Of a stretch of 64,000 nucleotides of DNA, positions 9,464-18,679 are shown in pieces. The stretch is from Cylindrotheca closterium (taxonomy: Eukaryota; Bacillariophyta; Bacillariophyceae; Bacillariales; Bacillariaceae), in assembly GCA_933822405.4 (NCBI GenBank), contig CAKOGP040002347.1, positions 76,573-140,572 of the forward strand. The letters are read 5' to 3'. Every line of letters starts with the position of its first letter. The first letter of the stretch is position 1. A model generated the notes under the pieces. The model had not been told where the DNA came from. It did no database searches and saw nothing but the letters and a program-made list of their open reading frames with translations. The translations under genes were made by a program, and so were the position numbers.

Positions 9464-10789
9464 ATGTCGATTCCACATGGGCCGTTAGATATCAATACTA
9501 TGATTCCCGATGATATAATGGAGGAGATTCTTGGCTGGCTACTGACTTCAGAACTCGTAAAGTCGGTTTCAGGAGTTTCGAATCGTTTTCGCAACTTGGC
9601 AAAACGAGATCAGTTTTGGCAACGAAAATTGAAGGAAATGGTCTATCAGCAGCGCTATTCCAATAAAGCTTCGGGTGGTGAACGATCCTATGAGCTACCC
9701 GAAGGTCTAGGTCAACATCAGCTACAAAGATGTTGTTGGTTCTTGGAACACAAGGTTCAACACCTAAATGTTGCTAAGAATACAGCTGATGGAACTGGGG
9801 GCGAAGGTTCTGCTACCTCTGAAGATCCAAAATCTTCTGATGTGGATCCTCCGTCATTTTTAGAACATGGGCCAGTTCTCTATCGCCGCACGGACGCCAG
9901 TATGTTGTTTCACCATCGCTTAGATGGTTTGCAACGAGTGGTGAGCTTGGCATCGAGTACCGATCATCCTCACGAGTGCATTGAAAATATTTTGGAAGAG
10001 AATTCATTGCGGCAAAGACCACCAGACTGGGATCGTATCCGAAACAGTGACCGCATCTCGGATATTACCGTGATGGAAGGACGACAGGCATCCGTCTTTT
10101 CGTTTCGGCAGCCGTGGTGGAGTAGTGTGGCTCGCAGTGATCCAGATCTGCCAGAAACTTTGGCCTTTTCGACGAGATATCCACTAACCTTGGTCACAGA
10201 AGTCGCAATCAAGCCCTATGCGGATTGGACGATGCAAACTTATTCGTGGAAGAAGTGGATAGTCCGTGTCTACAATCTTCCACCTCTTTCTCCAACCGTT
10301 TCTTTGGTGGCAGACGAGGCAGCCGACGGGGAAGAGGCACCCCCCGAGCCAATCTATCAGACACATACAACCTGTCCATCTACAGTATGGATATCATCTT
10401 ATGATATGTTGCCAATGACGGCATCAAAAAGCTTAACCGTGGAACAGAGGACAGCCGAAGCATTTAAATATTTGGCTCGGCAGACTCCAGCATACGAGTC
10501 CCCGCTGTTAGATACTCCGCCTCCTCGAAACAATGCTTGGCAATATCATGAGCTTCCGAGTGGGGTTATTGGGAATGTTATAACCATCACCTTGGTAGGC
10601 AAGAACTTTCGTCAATTTGAAGAATCCGGATACTATGCCTGCGTCCAAAGAGTTGCCACTCGGGGCATTCCATTGCACAAGTCCCAGGAAGTCGCTGCTG
10701 CACCTAGATTGGAGTCAAGAATGAACATAAACGACAGGAAGGCTCGCTTTATTTCCAGAGCGGTTCCACTTCTTGTTCTGTCGCCTTGA
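9464..10789 (+). CDS. F-box protein
   Basis: 441 residues from the preferred ATG at 9464 (MSIPHGPLDI). An in-frame ATG at 9416 would add 16 hydrophobic residues that look like leader sequence. Residues about 13-55 (MIPDDIMEEILGWLLTSELVKSVSGVSNRFRNLAKRDQFWQRKL) fit the F-box consensus: LP..I...I...L....L......V+..+......+..W. F-box proteins join a Skp1-cullin ubiquitin ligase and bring substrates through their C-terminal part. Here the remaining 380 residues contain no LRR, Kelch or WD repeat that I can recognise. A segment around residues 205-290 (DRISDITVMEGRQASVFSFRQPWW, SWKKWIVRVYNLPP) may be a β-rich binding domain. Acidic and Pro-rich insertions are present. The F-box is fairly confident; the substrate is unknown. 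Confidence 0.7.
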   Translation: MSIPHGPLDINTMIPDDIMEEILGWLLTSELVKSVSGVSNRFRNLAKRDQFWQRKLKEMVYQQRYSNKASGGERSYELPEGLGQHQLQRCCWFLEHKVQHLNVAKNTADGTGGEGSATSEDPKSSDVDPPSFLEHGPVLYRRTDASMLFHHRLDGLQRVVSLASSTDHPHECIENILEENSLRQRPPDWDRIRNSDRISDITVMEGRQASVFSFRQPWWSSVARSDPDLPETLAFSTRYPLTLVTEVAIKPYADWTMQTYSWKKWIVRVYNLPPLSPTVSLVADEAADGEEAPPEPIYQTHTTCPSTVWISSYDMLPMTASKSLTVEQRTAEAFKYLARQTPAYESPLLDTPPPRNNAWQYHELPSGVIGNVITITLVGKNFRQFEESGYYACVQRVATRGIPLHKSQEVAAAPRLESRMNINDRKARFISRAVPLLVLSP

Positions 10790-11256
10790 GCAAGCGAGGA
10801 CGAAAATGCCATGCATACATGGATAGGTTCTGCTGCTAAGAATCTGATGCTGCGTATGCGTATAATCGCAATCAACTGAAACAATAGTTTTGGATTTAAA
10901 AAATTGATTTTAAATAGCCGCATATAGTAGTCCAGTGGTGAGGCCAGCACCGAAGTAATATTGAAATAGTGAAGAAGACGAGGTTGCATTTTGAATTTGG
11001 GGGATTGAATGATGAAGGAATCAATATCGGATCGCTCCCGTTTTATGAGTTATACACGTACCGGTAGGTATTGTACTGCCACGTGGATCAAAGTCTGTCC
11101 ATCCGTCGTCAACAACATGGCAAGATCGACGAGCTTCGATCGGATCGGAGCTATCACGACAACCAAAAATTCAAATACAGAAACCTGACATCATCCGTCC
11201 TCAACCAAGACTTTCTTCCACACACACAAACACACACACACACGCAGTTAATCAAG
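10790..11256. other. Intergenic spacer and 5' leader of thioredoxin-fold gene
   Basis: Contains a TACCGGTA palindrome at 11059-11066 and a CA-rich leader (ACACACAAACACACACACACACG) ending just before the start codon. Confidence 0.45.
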
Positions 11257-11849
11257 ATGAAGCTTTCCATTCTATCTACTATCGCCGTCTTGGCTTCCAC
11301 TGCTGAGGCCTTTGCTCCTCAACCAACCTCGTTCCGAGCGGCGTCTTCGGCCTTGAATGCCAAGTACAAAACAATGGACGAAATCTTGGCTCTGTTCCCT
11401 GAAGAAAAGCCAGTTTTGATCAACTTTTACGATGCCACCACTGAAGAAGCCATCAAGGTATGTGAAAGTGAAAACGATCACATGATGATAGGTACCGGTT
11501 TTTCTGGCCTCGTGAATACCGCGTGTGGTGAATTGGACTGCATGATATTACATGATGTTTTGCCTGTCTAACATTTTTTGAATTCAATCGTGCTCTTTTT
11601 CAAACCAACTGCATGATATGGAATTTTTAGTCGGACCTTTTGACCACTAAGGCTTTGTTGAAGGAGCGAGCTACCATGGTCAGCATCAAGCAACAAGATT
11701 ACCCTGAATTGGCCAAGCTATGGGATGCCGATTCGAAATCACCGTCCATGATCCTTTTCAAGGATGGAACCCCAGTCAAGAGAATCTACGGAAAGACCGA
11801 TTACATGGATATCATTACTGACATTTCAAAATACACTCAAGACGATTAA
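11257..11849 (+). CDS. Plastid-targeted thioredoxin-fold protein without CxxC (two exons)
   Basis: Exon 1 is 11257-11457, the intron 11458-11630 (GTATGT...TTTTTAG, phase 0), and exon 2 11631-11849, giving 139 residues. The N-terminus MKLSILSTIAVLASTAEAFAPQ is a signal peptide ending at an AEAF-AP junction, close to the diatom ASAFAP plastid-import motif; the following Ser/Ala/Arg stretch suits a transit peptide. The mature part reads like a thioredoxin: PVLINFYDA (β3), then LKERATMVSIKQQDYPELAKLWDADSKSPSMILFKDGTPVKRIYG, with the cis-Pro strand and the FKDG turn in the right order. The position of the usual WCGPC is taken by ATTEEAIK, so disulfide reductase activity is not expected. A chaperone-like or structural role in the plastid is an inference. 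A longer frame reading into the intron is an artefact of ignoring the splice. Confidence 0.82.
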
Positions 11850-12506
11850 ACAAATATTCAATTAAATGAGGATTTAGTGTTTGCATGATGATGATTGTGT
11901 CGCTCTCTGCTGATTATGATGATGAATGAAGAAAGAAAGAATGAATGAAAGAAAAAAAAGAACCAATCAATCGGCGGGGTCCACATCATAGAAAATGGGA
12001 GGGTGTAACTTGAAAGTCCGAAAAGGGATAAGATTGGAGATGTGTTTTGGAAACTCTGAAAAAATCAGTGATAATGGGTTCAATAGGCAAAACTGAATGT
12101 GCGGTCCTCGACAGCGTCGCATCATCGTCTTATTGTCGTCTCACAGTTTTTAGAGACGGATCCCCTTCCAAAGCTTTCTCGTTTCGCCCGAAGTGTTCCA
12201 CATAGTTATGCTATACGGTAGATATTAGACTCAGTGCTTCTCTCACATAGGACAAGACGGTATACTCCGAAACTCTCATCAAACCTGATGCGATAATGCA
12301 ATTAATGATTGAATGACGTCAGTGTCGACTCGTTTGACCAAATGCACGCATATGTGATGTTATATACATCATGTCATCATGACACCGCAAAACAAAAACA
12401 GCAACAACGACATTACACTTGCCATACATCACTATATTCCACGTTGCTTGCATTACCACAGACAACAATTTCATCTGATCTTTTTCAATCGCTCCTTTTG
12501 GTCGTA
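11850..12506. other. Intergenic spacer with a CRE-type element
   Basis: A/G-rich repeats (GAATGAAAGAAAAAAAAG) near 11930-11960 follow the thioredoxin-fold gene. A full TGACGTCA palindrome lies about 190 bp ahead of the next start codon (listed separately). Confidence 0.45.
12314..12321. promoter_or_regulatory. TGACGTCA (CRE-like) palindrome
   Basis: An exact bZIP-type CRE octamer about 190 bp upstream of the GNAT-like gene. In Phaeodactylum tricornutum, TGACGT/ACGTCA elements mediate CO2/cAMP-responsive transcription of plastid genes. Function here is inferred from the match and position only. Confidence 0.35.
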
Positions 12507-13555
12507 ATGAAGGGGTTTGGCTTGATCTTCCTGCTTCTGATCTTATCACTGGTCTATCTGGATGCCTTCGTTCCACCTGAGGTTCATTCGCCAAGCACAC
12601 GACATCGTCACAGAAGTTATCAACCGAGTCTTGAACCTGTCAAGAAGTCTTTTACTGCGAAAGATACCTCTACCGGAATACGGCAACGGAATGCACAAAA
12701 ACGTCAGCAAACCGAGCTTCAGTCTCAGTCTCCTTCCAATGATGAGGAGGAGATCAACGACGAAAAGAACGCCTCGTCTCCTCCAAATAATCGTCAACTA
12801 TTGACGCATGCCGACATTTTGTGGAAGCTAAAGCCTTCTCGAGATGTCCCCATTTGGAAACGAATATGGCTCAAGGTTGCAGCCAACTTGATTCGTCTGG
12901 ATTGCTTGATCAAAAAACAGGAGCTACCTCTCGTCTTGTGCCCAAAGGGAGGTCAAGCACTGTTGGAAGCACATTATGTGTGCAACGATAAAAAGTCAAT
13001 ATTATTTCCTTGGAGGCGGCGCAAAATAAAGATTGGACGATTTGGATTTACCACCATGGCGGGACCTTCGAACGAGCCGATTCAAGAGACGGTTCATGAT
13101 TTGTATGGTTTGGATGCGAATCGGCCCTACCGGGTAGGAGCCATCATTTACATGTTTGTCGAGGAAGAATACCGAAAGGTGAGTACATATATGCACGGTA
13201 ATATGCTGGAATATGAGTACGCTGAGTTGTCACTTTCCCGCCATTCCACATGTTCTCATCATGAATGAATGTAATATAATCGTATCTCCTCATTTGAAAC
13301 AAACAGAGAGACGTCGGGACGTTGGCTCTTCAAGTCATTTCCCTCATTCAGTCGATTCAAGCCTGCGATTTTCAAATGTTGGTGGTAGATGATAACGGAT
13401 CGGGCAAGCTAAATGATTGGTACTTGGGGCGAGGTTATCAGAAAGCTCCAAAGTTACAAGACATGATGGGTTCTCCCAATGAAATTCATGGTACCTCCAT
13501 GATGATACCGACCAACCGAATACTGCCCGATGACTGTCAAATTCAGTGGTGGTAA
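12507..13555 (+). CDS. GNAT-like acetyltransferase with secretory/plastid leader (two exons)
   Basis: Exon 1 is 12507-13178, the intron 13179-13306 (GTGAGT...AACAG, phase 0), and exon 2 13307-13555; the product is 306 residues. The N-terminus MKGFGLIFLLLILSLVYLDAFVPPEV is a signal peptide with a DAF-VPP junction resembling the diatom plastid motif. Residues about 35-95 are polar linker. The C-terminal half has GNAT features: YRVGAIIYMFVEEEYRK|RDVGTLALQVISLI fits the β4 strand and the acetyl-CoA-binding R/Q-x-x-G-x-G/A turn and helix, and LVVDDNGSGKLNDWYLGRGYQKAP fits the β5 strand, N-x-x-A-x-x-x-Y-x-x-x-G-F helix. The intron falls exactly inside the acetyl-CoA loop. The substrate could be a protein or small amine in the plastid. 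The GNAT call is moderately confident, the localisation less so. Confidence 0.72.
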
Positions 13556-14038
13556 CAGAACAGGTGGCATTATCTCGCTAAGGGAGGAAATGATAGCGGG
13601 CTAGAGATAAACGATGAATCTCCTCGGAGCACCAACGCCATCTATTGTCAACTTCAGAAGTGTCTATAAAAAGCGGGAGGATTGAGTAACGACGATATGG
13701 ATGGATCACTACCTCGTGATAATAGTCTGCAATATACCAATCTCCTACTATCGAAATACGATATAAATAATAATAATGTTCCTATAGCTTCAACAGAATT
13801 GTTGGATACGGTATTCTGCTCCGTTATCCCAAAGAGTTAGACCTTCACTCTATAAAAGATCTACACAGTGAATTGATTCGTTTGACTTCTTCGACCGCAA
13901 ATAAAAAAAAGTCTCGCGTCGCATCAGAATTTCACATCGCAGGATGCGATCTCAAATCATATTCTTCTGCAACACACAGTATATAGCGTGCTTCATGTCA
14001 TAGATTCCTTCTAACAAAGCCACAAAGTCCAATCAATC
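13556..14038. other. Intergenic spacer
   Basis: AT-rich spacer between two plus-strand genes, with an AATAATAATAATG run near 13770. Nothing else is recognisable. Confidence 0.45.
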
Positions 14039-16381
14039 ATGAGATCCATGACCACTTCTGATGACGAAGTCAAGAAGGAAAAAGCAAGAGCGGAATGGGC
14101 CAAGTTTGAAGATGTGACACAATTGCTGCAATTCATGGAGAAATTCGATACCCTCTATGACCAACTGAAGAACAGCGGGAGCATGTTTGCAATGGGGGCC
14201 TCATCTACAGGTGATACATTGCCACCGAGGCATAATGTTACCATGACTGAAGAAATATGGAATAGTCTCAGCCTGCACGATCAATACAATTTGTTGGCAA
14301 ACATGTCACAACAAACAGAACCCCATTTCGATTCGTTGATTCGAACAATCCAAGAAGGATTTGGCGTTCAAGTAAACAAAGGGCCCATGACGATGATGCA
14401 AGGCCAAGTAACGGAACGGTCGACAAACGACGACTTTCAGAATGATATTCGCCGTGTCATTGACCTGTTTCGTTGTGGCACGAGTATTGTGGTAGAGGAT
14501 TTGGCACAAATCAGAAACATGTTGGATTGGTTGCGTCACGGTGACTTGGCAAAAGACTGGCAAGTCAATCATGTCCAAAATGGCTTTGAAAAGTCAGAAG
14601 CGTATCTCACCTATGGATACCGGGACATCAAGGTAACTGCGAGATGCCTCAGGACTGGTTACATGATTCAAATCGAGTTTCATCTAAAGTCATACCACGA
14701 ATTGATGCAAGATCAAGGGCTGAAGCACTATCAATTCGCTCAGCAATATCCGTTTCAACCCATTACCGACGCTTCGCAAATCATGGATATGAACCTCCTC
14801 CCAGAAATTGTGGACGTTGGAGTGGAAGCCTTGAACACTACTGCTGCCATGGACCAAAAAGAGAAAACGGCGGAAATCTTGCTGCGATTGGGCAACCTCA
14901 AGTTAAGACAAGCCCAAATGCTGAGCGACGATGACCAGTCTCTGCAAAAGGCAGCTCTGGCATCCAAAGCAGTTTACTACTTTGATCAAGCCATTCGCAT
15001 CCTAACCCAAACGATGGATGGGATTATGAAGGATGACACCACTTTTTCCTCAAGAGTCATCGCTTCCATCTATTGTCGATTGCTGATTGGCTTGTCCCAA
15101 GCTCTCTGCAGCTATGACTGGTCCATCTATTATGCACAACGATACCACGACGATGTTGAGAAACGGGTAGAGCTTCCAAATATCTTGTTTCCCGAAATGA
15201 ACTTTGAATCCATTCACTATGGAATTCAAATGGGTTTGGCAATGGCAATTTCCCAGTTTGATGAAAGGCATCCCATCACGTTGTATGCCAAGTACGTCAA
15301 GGCGGATGTCATGGTTGGAAAAGAAGGCCGTGACTATGTTGCCGAACTCGTCCAAGAACAACAGCGTGTCTTGGGATACAATCACCCAATGGTGTTTGAA
15401 ACGCTAATCTCGAGATTCATCAAGGTCAAGGAAGTCTGGGCCACCATGGACGCCCTGAATGAGATTGTTCCAGTATTCGAAGTGAATCTGAACCGATTGG
15501 GAATCCACCATCCCTGCGTAATGCGGCTGCTGTTGTATTTGTGTGTCTTCTTTCAAACCGAAAAGAACTCTTTCCTTATCGATGCTCCTGGCAGCGAAGT
15601 CAAGGAACTAGTGAGAGTTTTGAGTCTTGATAAATGGGGTGGCGAGGAGGAGGTATCCGTTGTGAGTCTTGTCAAGTATGCCTTGATCAAGACGGTCCAC
15701 TCCCCCGATGCTAGCAAACTGCAGGTCGGCGCACGAGTCGCAGTCTGGTCGTGGGAATATCAAAACTATTGGAGTGGCATGATTACCGAGACGAAAGGTG
15801 ACGTTTGCCATGTCCAATACGACCTACCGGAGAATTTTGAATGGATCAGTCCATTGCGAAGGCATACACTGTTATTGTCGCATGGAACTCATGAGCCTAC
15901 TAGTGTTATTCCCCAAGAATCATTCAACAGCAACAACAACAACAACAACAACAACATTTTGGACCGGGGAGGAGTGCAAGTTGGTAATCGCCTGCTGCTA
16001 TGGTATGGCTTTTCGGACAATTCCTTTTACTCTGCGACTATAGATAGCAGGGATAAAACGGAAATCGAGGTGACCTATGATACCAACGAACATCAAGTTT
16101 TGGCATTGGATGACGACCTACCAGACTATTTGGTAACGACACGAAACGACCAAGGCAAGGTAGAATCAGTCAAGGAGGGAGATCGCATATATGTCTATTG
16201 GGATGTACACAAGTCGTATTGGCTTGGCAAGGTACTAACGGTTGCTGAAGACGACGACAAAGAAGACAACATGATGGAACTGCATCCTACCAAGTTTTGG
16301 ATCCAATTCTATTCCGGAGACTTACACGCGTGCGATTTGAGCAAGATGAATTTCTACCCGGAAGATCACGCTTTATTTTGA
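14039..16381 (+). CDS. RelA/SpoT-like domain protein with TPR and three Tudor-like repeats (paralogue 1)
   Basis: An intact 780-residue frame. Residues about 135-240 resemble a nucleotidyltransferase-fold RelA/SpoT-like domain: DIRRVIDLFRCG, then GYRDIKVTARC (G193-Y-R-D) and a strand YMIQIEFHLK. In the usual family the last strand reads E-x-Q-x-H; here it reads Q211-I-E213-F-H. Residues about 290-510 are helical with TPR / kinesin-light-chain-like elements (ALASKAVYYFDQAIRIL, DERHPITLYAKYV, EQQRVLGYNHPMVFETL). The C-terminus has three Tudor-like units, each starting VGxR/GDR + aromatic-rich strand: VGARVAVWSWEYQNYWSG, VGNRLLLWYGFSDNSFYSA and EGDRIYVYWDVHKSYWLG. A poly-Asn loop ((AAC)n at 15931-15955) separates units 1 and 2. 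The second copy is at 60071-62284. An alarmone or nucleotide role is only suggested by fold; a catalytically dead scaffold is equally possible. Confidence 0.75.
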   Translation: MRSMTTSDDEVKKEKARAEWAKFEDVTQLLQFMEKFDTLYDQLKNSGSMFAMGASSTGDTLPPRHNVTMTEEIWNSLSLHDQYNLLANMSQQTEPHFDSLIRTIQEGFGVQVNKGPMTMMQGQVTERSTNDDFQNDIRRVIDLFRCGTSIVVEDLAQIRNMLDWLRHGDLAKDWQVNHVQNGFEKSEAYLTYGYRDIKVTARCLRTGYMIQIEFHLKSYHELMQDQGLKHYQFAQQYPFQPITDASQIMDMNLLPEIVDVGVEALNTTAAMDQKEKTAEILLRLGNLKLRQAQMLSDDDQSLQKAALASKAVYYFDQAIRILTQTMDGIMKDDTTFSSRVIASIYCRLLIGLSQALCSYDWSIYYAQRYHDDVEKRVELPNILFPEMNFESIHYGIQMGLAMAISQFDERHPITLYAKYVKADVMVGKEGRDYVAELVQEQQRVLGYNHPMVFETLISRFIKVKEVWATMDALNEIVPVFEVNLNRLGIHHPCVMRLLLYLCVFFQTEKNSFLIDAPGSEVKELVRVLSLDKWGGEEEVSVVSLVKYALIKTVHSPDASKLQVGARVAVWSWEYQNYWSGMITETKGDVCHVQYDLPENFEWISPLRRHTLLLSHGTHEPTSVIPQESFNSNNNNNNNNILDRGGVQVGNRLLLWYGFSDNSFYSATIDSRDKTEIEVTYDTNEHQVLALDDDLPDYLVTTRNDQGKVESVKEGDRIYVYWDVHKSYWLGKVLTVAEDDDKEDNMMELHPTKFWIQFYSGDLHACDLSKMNFYPEDHALF

Positions 16382-16710
16382 AATTCGATAATATAGTATC
16401 AGTGTGTATTAGATAAATGCATGTGTGATTGCATTCATATTTTTAGAATGAATCCTGCTTTCCTGCAATTAGTGAGAAGATTTTGTGAGCGGATTGGCGA
16501 CAGTGCGACAGTCTGCAGACATTCCAACGTAAACCGAGTACTGAAAGATGCTGTATAAGTGTACCAGCAAGACATCAAACATATGATATCAACAGCTGGA
16601 TCTTGTTTCGCATCTTTTTCCTCCAATCTATTTCATTGTTTCATTCTTGCCTAATCGCAACTATCTACAACTATCTACCTACAACTAACTAATCAAAACA
16701 GATATAAAAC
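16382..16710. other. Intergenic spacer
   Basis: Short spacer and leader of the Cys-rich gene, with a CTATCTACAACTATCTACCTACAACTAACTAAT repeat-like stretch just before the start codon. Nothing else is seen. Confidence 0.4.
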
Positions 16711-17269
16711 ATGTGCTGCGTTGGAGACGGAGATGCTATTGATGAGGAAAAGATCATCCTTTGTTGCGCCGGATGCTGCTTTCATATGGGTGTCTACACA
16801 GGAGGGGACTGCTGTGGATGCACCGGTAAAGTTGGACTTTGCTGCTTGAACTGCGAGGTTTGCTGTCAACCAGGTAAGCGCTGATATAAGTTTGAGGGAG
16901 GGGTGTAATTGGACTGAACTATCTGCTGTAATGGGATTGGATTGGATCTATGAGTGATTGCAGTGATTGATTTGAAGATTTTCTAATTCTCTAACTGTTC
17001 TCATCCAATAACTCACGCTCATTTAATTGCTTCTCTACATGAAACACATAGGTGCCGAGTGTCTTCCCTGCATTTGCTGTGGACCTGACGTGGAATGCGA
17101 CGGTATGGCTTGCTGCAAGGCCCAGCTTCATGCCTGTTGCTTTGCCATTACCGCTGCCTTTCCCTGTGACGAGGAAGTCCCAGCTCTTGTTTCCGTTGCT
17201 GGATTGACTCTCTACCCCAAGGTTGGATGCTGCATGCCTATTAAGGAAGCTATGGATCGTGCTGAATAA
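16711..17269 (+). CDS. Cysteine-rich small protein, 26 Cys in 126 residues (two exons)
   Basis: Exon 1 is 16711-16873, the intron 16874-17051 (GTAAGC...ACATAG, phase 1), and exon 2 17052-17269. The joined product is 126 residues. About one residue in five is Cys, largely as CC pairs: MCCVGDGDA, ILCCAGCCFH, GDCCGCTG, LCCLNCEVCC in exon 1, and ECLPCICCGP, VECDGMACC, HACC and GCC in exon 2. The second exon also has a hydrophobic stretch (HACCFAITAAFPCDEEVPALVSVAGLTLYP). There is no signal peptide, so the cysteines are probably reduced, metal-bound or palmitoylated rather than all in disulfides. The pattern recalls Cys-rich families shared by diatoms and other algae, but I cannot name it. Splicing is well supported because the phase, the composition and the reading frame all agree. 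Confidence 0.82.
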
Positions 17270-18679
17270 GAGACTAATAGAGAGATCTGACGACTATGAA
17301 AATGGCAGATCTTGAAGAACATTTATTTGTTATAAAAACTGTGAAAGAAAATATGATGTGGTGCTTATTGTGTGTGGCAATTCTACCTACTGGTGGTGTG
17401 AAGTTTTGAAAACACGACTAGTAGGTAATAGGAGAACGGAGAGAAGTACATTACAATTGTGGCTATGTGTCATTCTGGTTGGAGACATGCATGGTTTGGG
17501 CAAGCTGGGATGAGATTCTGTGTACCCGTGACGATTGTCCCTTTCGATTGATTGATTTTTCTTTGGACGGTTTGGAAGTGACGTTGTTGCATATGGTTGT
17601 GCTGCGTGAACTCCAACCGCCGGTCGATGAAGAAAGATGAGATGAAAGAGACAGGCACATTGACACGATACATAGAGTCGCGACTGTACTATCTAGTCGA
17701 TGAATTCCTCAGGCTATTGTCAAGCTGTTTGTTGGGGTCGGAATGATGACATAAGCTAATTGTATTTTAAAATGTACGAGCGTGTTATTATAAAATTGTA
17801 AACATATACAATGTCGTAGGCGGGAACAGACAATTTCAGTCAGTTGCAATGACGACCGTAGTTCCAAGATTGACGACGAGGAACTGATGGATGTTGTGAA
17901 GACTCACGCCGACGCGGTACCCTTCTATCTATGCGCTGAAGTCGAGCGAATACTCTTTTGAATCTCAACCAATACGTACCGGAATGATCAAGATCTATCC
18001 TGAAATGAAAGATACCATTTTCAGACGTTACTTTTAGATCCTCCTATTTTCACAGCTCTTGAAAATTTTCTAAATATCATTATGATAAGTCAAAAGTGCT
18101 GATATGCTGATGCTCGTTTCATTTCCCGTCAACTGTAGTGATGGTATTATTGGATCGATGATGATGATCGACGATGATGATCGATGATGGCAAAGATTGG
18201 CAAATCCTTCATCATCTAAAACAGAGAAGGTGTCAGTGGATCAGGGGACCTGTCATCACGAGGTCGAAAATACAGGGTGACAGTTGGTGGTGTCACTCGC
18301 TAGTTCGAAGCCTCAATTCATGACGTCACGCTTCTACGGGATTCTTAGTAGGACTCCAACGAGGGTTCCGACTCCCACGAAACGCGACAAATCCATCAGA
18401 AAATCAGAAAAAAATATAGTGAGAAGACAAGAAGGAAAGATTAGATAAAAAGGAAATTCCAACGCAGCTACACAAGAAAAGCAAGGCGTTCCTGTACTGT
18501 TCCAAACTGTGAAGCAAGGATAACGTTCATCAGCTCATTTGTTCCTCCATAACCATCCATATCTTCTGATCCTTCATAGACGTTGAATACCTTTTGTGTT
18601 TCTCCTTGAAAAATCAGACTTCTCAGAAACATCTAAGTTTTTCATATACTCCATTCCATACTTGTACGCCCACAGTATA
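17270..18679. other. 1.4-kb intergenic region
   Basis: No gene is convincing here. There is a short GATCGATGATGAT/GATCGACGATGAT repeat around 18150-18185, and a full TGACGTCA at 18321-18328 about 350 bp upstream of the DUF1997-like gene. Small frames at 17463-17673 lack any protein character that I recognise. Confidence 0.45.
18321..18328. promoter_or_regulatory. TGACGTCA (CRE-like) palindrome
   Basis: A second exact CRE octamer, followed directly by CGC so that an overlapping TGACGTCACGC is present. It lies about 350 bp upstream of a gene whose product has a plastid-type leader. The regulatory role is inferred. Confidence 0.3.

Noticed and set aside
11458..11571. C-terminal extension of the thioredoxin-fold protein
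   Set aside because: This is translation into the intron; splicing GTATGT...TTTTTAG restores the thioredoxin pattern.
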